Below, piece after piece: positions 59,386 through 64,000 of a stretch of DNA of 64,000 nucleotides (its first letter is position 1; each line of letters starts with the position of its first letter). The stretch is taken from contig JAQFVV010000208.1 of NCBI GenBank assembly GCA_028023455.1, positions 930,001 through 994,000 of the forward strand, in the 5' to 3' direction. Under the pieces are notes generated by a model that was not told the origin of the DNA, ran no database searches, and was given only the letters and a program-made list of their open reading frames with translations. This DNA comes from Epiperipatus broadwayi (taxonomy: Eukaryota; Onychophora; Udeonychophora; Euonychophora; Peripatidae). Position numbers and translations under genes: made by a program.

Positions 59386-60400
59386 TTAAAAATACTTTTC
59401 CCATTTAACATCTTTTTCACTTTCTTTATTTTTAATAGCATACTTATATTCTCTGCATGCTTTCCCCCTCTCTTTTACACTTAGACTAACTCTCACTTTT
59501 CTATTCTTTTTATTCTTCTGAATATTCTCACCTAAAATTCTATTTGCCACCTTTTCTACTTCATCAGTCCAGTCCTTATATTCATCCCCAACAAACTCTT
59601 CCATGATTTCTTCTATTTTTATTTTATATTCTTCTAACTTATTCTTATCATTCATTCTCCATCCACATCTTTCACTATCCTTTCTACTTTTATTACTATT
59701 TTTCATCACATTACTAACCATTTCTATTATAAAGAAATTATGCTCACTATTACATACTCTCTCTTCATTATCAAACATTTTAATTTTCCATACTTTATTC
59801 ATTCCTTCGTTCTCTATGAATATGTAATCTATTGTATAAAATATATTATTCCTAGACCATGTGTATTGTCCCTCATAAATATTTGATAAATTTCCAATGC
59901 TCAACTTCACTTTCTGACAAAAATTTTTCAAAAGCTATCCATTTTTGTTATCTACACCATCAATTTCTTCAATATGCCCATTCATATCCCCTATGAGCAT
60001 TATTTTCTTTCCTTTTTTTTTTTGAAACTCTGTATATCCTTAATTAAGCATTCATATATGCTACTGTTCTACTCCATTAGTTTGATTACCTCCAGTTGCT
60101 ATATACACTATTGCCATCATCAATTGTTGTCTTCCTAACTATCTCAAACCATAAAGGTTCTTGATACCTTAACAGTATTTAAATATTTTTTTGACATAAT
60201 TCCTATACCACCTTCCCTTTTTTTTCTTTTCTATTTATACTCTGCTATAGCAAGTCTTCCAGTATAGTTTCTTCTCCTCTTAGATGTGTTTCCATTACTG
60301 CTAAAACCTCAAGCTCTTCATTCTTAACTGCTTTGGTTAATTCCAACTATTTTTCTGCTCTCTTACCACCTTGCATATTTAAATATCCAATTTTAACAAT
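59386..60400 (-). pseudogene. LINE APE endonuclease domain (broken)
   Basis: Minus strand: KIGYLNMQGGK (about 60400-60364, family start motif), LEVLAVMETHLRGEE (about 60310-60270, catalytic Glu in ETH), GGIGIMSKK (about 60225-60198), then MLIGDMNGHIEEIDGVDNKN (about 60000-59940). A continuous 181-residue open frame (59931-59386) follows, with YTWSRNNIFYTIDYIFIEN as the TW...S.IDY endonuclease motif, then the basic linker toward RT. The early part is interrupted by stops. Order and motifs are those of APE/AP-like endonucleases that nick target DNA for LINE insertion. Confidence 0.75.
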
Positions 60401-60640
60401 TTCTTCTGTCCTATCTACTCTTTTGTAAATTCTTTTGACTCTTTTTTTTCTCTATTACATTTGTAAATAATTTTCTTACCATTAATTTTACAGACCCATT
60501 CCCTCTCAACATCTACATTTATATTCAAATCAGCTATCCTTTGAATATTTCTTACATCCCATCCATTCTTCTTATTGATAATACTGCAATTTAAAACCCT
60601 ATCCCCCTTTATAAGTTTTCCGAACTATAATATTCTTTAT

Positions 60641-62404
60641 AAATCAAACTCCTAATGAGTCAATACTCTTTATAATGCTGCCATCTAGCAATATTAAATT
60701 GAATTTAAATTTTCTTGTAAACTAAAAAGTAGAAAATGAAAAATGTATATAAAAATTTTTTATTTAGATAAAAGCACTAAAAAGTAAAAAATAAAATTTC
60801 TTCAGCTTTTATAATATTATTGATATTATATGACCAAAATTTTGAAGTGATTGGAACTTATATTTACAAATAATTTTAGGTATCTGCAAATGAGCACCGC
60901 ATACTTTTATTTTGATCACAAAATCAAGAATGCTATGAAAGCTAAAAAAAAATTATTTTTTACTTTTTAGTACATTTATATAAATCAAAGCATTTCAGTA
61001 AAAAATTTATATATATAGATGTACTTAAAACTATTCAATAATATGCACATTTCACACAACAAAATATTTGTACAAAAGAAAATCATTAAATATTCAATTC
61101 TCATTTTTAAGTTTATACATATAGATAAATAAAATAAAAAACAATCAAATCTCCATTATTAATGTTGTAAAGATAAAACTAGCAAAATTATTACAATACT
61201 AGCCATGAATATTATAATACAACAATAGTTAAAATATTCCCAATAGATGGCAATACAATCACAAGATAAACTGAAGACAGAAACAGAGGCTATTGAGACT
61301 GGCACTGGAGAGCACATTCTGGTCATTAACATTCATTTTATATTAATGACTCAGTTATAAAATAAAAATTAGCAATAAAAATATTGATACTGATTAGAAA
61401 TGATACAACATTTAGACAAATGTGGAAATCAAAGTAGATGATATTTATCACATCAATGTAACATCAAATGGCAGTTTAGAAGGAAAATAATTACGTATAA
61501 CAGCAAAAATTATTTTTTTGAACTTGGTACAAAAATGCAGTTCATTATTAAATTCATCAGAAGTGGAACCACTATTGAAAGAAAATGTGTTAACTAGTGA
61601 GGGAATCCAATTACGTAACATAAAAATAAAAGTTAAGTATAGTGATTAATAATTTTCTGTTTTGAGCAAAAAACAAACAAACAAATATTACATTACTTTT
61701 TCCTCTAACATTTGTATATTCTTCACTTATATGCATCTACTGTCTTAAATTATAATCATTTTGATGACATCCATTTGGAAGATGTTTTAAATATTTTTAC
61801 TGTTGGGATCCTAAAATCTTGATGCTTAATAACTGCTGACTAGAATTAACATCTGAGAATTTTGTGAATCCCATTTATGGTACAAAGAAAAGTTTTTAGC
61901 ATAATGTCCGAGATCATCACTTCAAATTAAAAGACAGTTACTCAAGATTTCATCGCATAAAATCAAGAGTTATTAGAGTCCTGTAATTTTTGACAGTAAA
62001 GAACATCTAAAAAATATCATAACCACAATCATTTAATGTGTTCATAATATTTCTTCTGGTACTGTATAGATCTTAGAAATATTATGTGTGCATATATCAT
62101 ATATAAAAGGAAAAAAAAATCCATTCCATATTAATAATTTTTCAAAAGGATCCAATGGAATTAGTTGGACATTAAAATATAAATACTTTTATCTGTATTT
62201 AAAAAAATCATTTGTATTGAAATATTTATAATTTGAATAATAAAAGTCCAAGTTAATATGTAAAAAAAAATCATTTTTTAATTAAAAATTTTTATAATAT
62301 AAAACATAGTTTATAATATTTCAAATTTTTACACTTGAAACATTTCAATAAATAAATAGTATCCAATAAACTCTGTATTAGAAGCATTTTCTGAGATTTA
62401 GTTT
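60641..62404. other. Intergenic AT-rich DNA
   Basis: No gene recognised. Contains the lone sequence TTACAATACTAGCC (61191-61204) matching one end of the small MITE at 18108. Part may be the 3' UTR of the minus-strand gene that follows. Confidence 0.4.
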
Positions 62405-62499
62405 TTACCGTCCTTTCACTTCTTCGCTTTGTTGTTTTCGTTTCTTTTTGAATTTTCTTTCTAAAAATTTCTTCTGATGGGATAACTGAGGAAACAAGT
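62405..62499 (-). CDS. Probable last coding exon of a minus-strand gene (basic C-terminus)
   Basis: On the minus strand a strong acceptor (CTCTATTTTTTTTCAG, ending at 62500) is followed by two bases completing a split codon. Thirty codons and TAA (62407-62405) follow. The peptide begins LFPQLSHQKKFLERKF and ends KQQSEEVKGR. Its dense Lys/Arg composition resembles tails of nucleolar or ribosome-biogenesis proteins, but I do not recognise the family. Support comes from the splice signal, unusually non-AT-like codons for this region, and the clean stop. The upstream exon was not found within the remaining 1.5 kb. The gene would be convergent with the PRRC2-like gene. Confidence 0.45.
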
Positions 62500-64000
62500 C
62501 TGAAAAAAAATAGAGATATATATAAACAACAAAGTGTGAGATTATTTCCACATAGTTAACTAGAGATAATTTAGCAGTGCTAGGAAACCATCAATTACTG
62601 TTGATAGTCCTATGACTAAAATACTTTGCACTATTACTCAATAATCAACTTTTTTATCCTGAGTTTGAGTTTTCTTTTGCATTTAATTAATTAAACTCGA
62701 GACAAAAATGCTATTATTGGGTACTAGAGCTAAGTATCTTAACCTTAAGATTGTCAAGAATAATTTATAGTTTCCTAGCAATATCAGTAAGAGATACAAA
62801 CATATACATTTCTTTTGTTTTGGAACTCTCATATAAGCTGAGAAGAAAAGCATCAATTCTGTTATAATGATCAAGCAAAGGATAATAATGTTCAAAACAT
62901 TTATGAACAGGTATACTCAAATACTGGTCACCTTTCTCATTATATAATGGGGATAAAAATAAATCAAACTAATCTTTAAAATTTTTATTAGTGAGAATTT
63001 TCACAACTGACAAATTTATAGTAGAACATTTCCTATTTCAACATAATGTTTTATCATTGATTTTAACTATATACCATGATATAATGAAATATTAAGTATT
63101 TAAAAATACAAGCATGAAATTAACAAAATTTATTCCAAATATTTGCATGATTTTATCAATTTTTTGTGAAACTTTAACTTCGACACAGGTATTGCTTGCC
63201 CAATGATGTCTGGTATAAGCTGTGATTTAACATAAGGAACAGTATTAAAGTGTTCTAGTGATTTGCAGTATCAACAAAAAAGAAACTTTTTCCAACATCT
63301 AGTATATTATTTATAACAATGAAGCTTCTTTCAGCCTCTGTAGAATTAATAGCATTGATGTTCAATATCTATGCCCTAACAATGAGATTTGGAATGTTCT
63401 TAATTGATATCAAAGAAACTTGCACTTGATCTATATTCCAAAAATTGAAACCCTAGGCTAAACAGCTCTACATGCTGATTTTTTTAATAGTGAATAAAAA
63501 TTAGATCAAAATTCAAATAGAATGAAATAAATCAAACTTTGATTATTCAATAACTATATAAATTTATTAAGTTATTCTTTTTATCTTGGAATAAAAAAAG
63601 TCTTTCCAATCATTACCAATGAAATTTTTTATTAATCATGTCATATTAACATCTAAGCATAAATTCTTTAAGTGAAAATATAAAGTTTTGGATATCTTCA
63701 AAAATGAAAAAAAAATTAATCCATTAGTGCTGTTATTTCATATAATTTTGAAGTAAATAATATAATATGCCATTATATAACTGCAATAGTTCTCTACATT
63801 ATTCAAATAGTATGCCCATAATAGAAGTTTTTGATTATATTTTATTCTATCTAAAGTCATATTAAAGTAATTAAACATCAATTTCTTCCCTATCTTAAAA
63901 GATCGTAACTTTTAAATAATAGTGATGTGGAGAAGTAAGGCTAAGGATCGGAGAGATAAAACTGAGAGAACTTCATCCTGCAGTAAATCGATAATGATTG
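62500..64000. other. Probable intron of the minus-strand gene; right window edge
   Basis: AT-rich. At the extreme right, 63915-64000 on the minus strand has one open, protein-like frame (DLLQDEVLSVLSLRSLALLL). It runs into a stop without an obvious donor site, so it is not called as an exon. Confidence 0.35.

Larger units (their letters stand above)
57190..60640 (-). mobile_element. APE-type LINE (non-LTR retrotransposon), minus strand
   Basis: About 3.4 kb of strand-biased sequence (C/T-rich on plus, A/G-rich on minus) encoding, on the minus strand and in the order expected of a LINE ORF2, an upstream KKNGWDVRNIQRIADLNINV region (near 60530), an APE endonuclease and a reverse transcriptase. 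No LTRs flank it. The 3' end toward 57190 and the 5' end near 60640 are estimated from where the strand bias and coding resemblance fade. Target duplications and a poly-A tail were not identified. Stops and frameshifts exist, but several long stretches remain open. It is of the endonuclease-RT type common in arachnid genomes. Confidence 0.78.

Noticed and set aside
63915-64000. Upstream exon of the minus-strand gene (DLLQDEVLSVLSLRSLALLL)
   Set aside because: The frame runs into a stop before any donor site and is cut by the window edge; support is too weak to call.

Overview
The window is eukaryotic, strongly AT-rich (roughly three quarters A+T by eye) and intron/repeat dominated. It carries few exons, homopolymer runs, and remnants of Merlin, hAT, Tc1/mariner-type MITE, Penelope-like, APE-type LINE and LTR elements. 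The gene content (a PRRC2/nocte-like protein) plus this transposon mix fits an arthropod, most likely an arachnid or other chelicerate. That assignment is inference; no taxonomic marker is present.

Layout. (1) 1-33.2 kb is the 3' half of one plus-strand gene. Three in-frame phase-0 exons (5923-6030, 16665-16781, 29450-31441) encode the last ~738 residues of a PRRC2/BAT2-family protein (Drosophila nocte is the family member in flies). They are followed by a ~1.8 kb 3' UTR with a good poly(A) signal near 33224. The introns of 10.6 and 12.7 kb are filled with mobile DNA. A 3.47 kb foldback palindrome lies at the window start. A 3.8 kb Merlin element (8241-12025) sits in the first complete intron. 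A second Merlin copy (22140-28067) in the next intron carries a nested 2.03 kb solo LTR.

(2) 33.2-62.4 kb is intergenic. It holds a Tc1/mariner-like MITE, two head-to-head Penelope-like elements, several tRNA-like relics, a LINE fragment, a second solo LTR in the opposite orientation, a decayed hAT transposase, a tRNA-headed hairpin element and a ~3.4 kb APE-type LINE on the minus strand. (3) 62.4-64 kb probably contains the last coding exon of a convergent minus-strand gene with a basic C-terminus, product unknown.

The best-supported unusual points are these. The two Merlin copies have exact or near-exact 8-bp target-site duplications and long, internally repeated terminal regions. The two solo LTRs are inverted, with 4-bp duplications and a conserved CCAAT/CRE/TATA promoter. 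The Penelope-like dimer is mirror-image, each half ending in a tRNA-like module. A tRNA-Gln relic has a UAA-reading anticodon loop. Nothing here is a clearly new functional system; the window reads as a repeat-rich gene 3' end with an exceptional density of inverted repeats.
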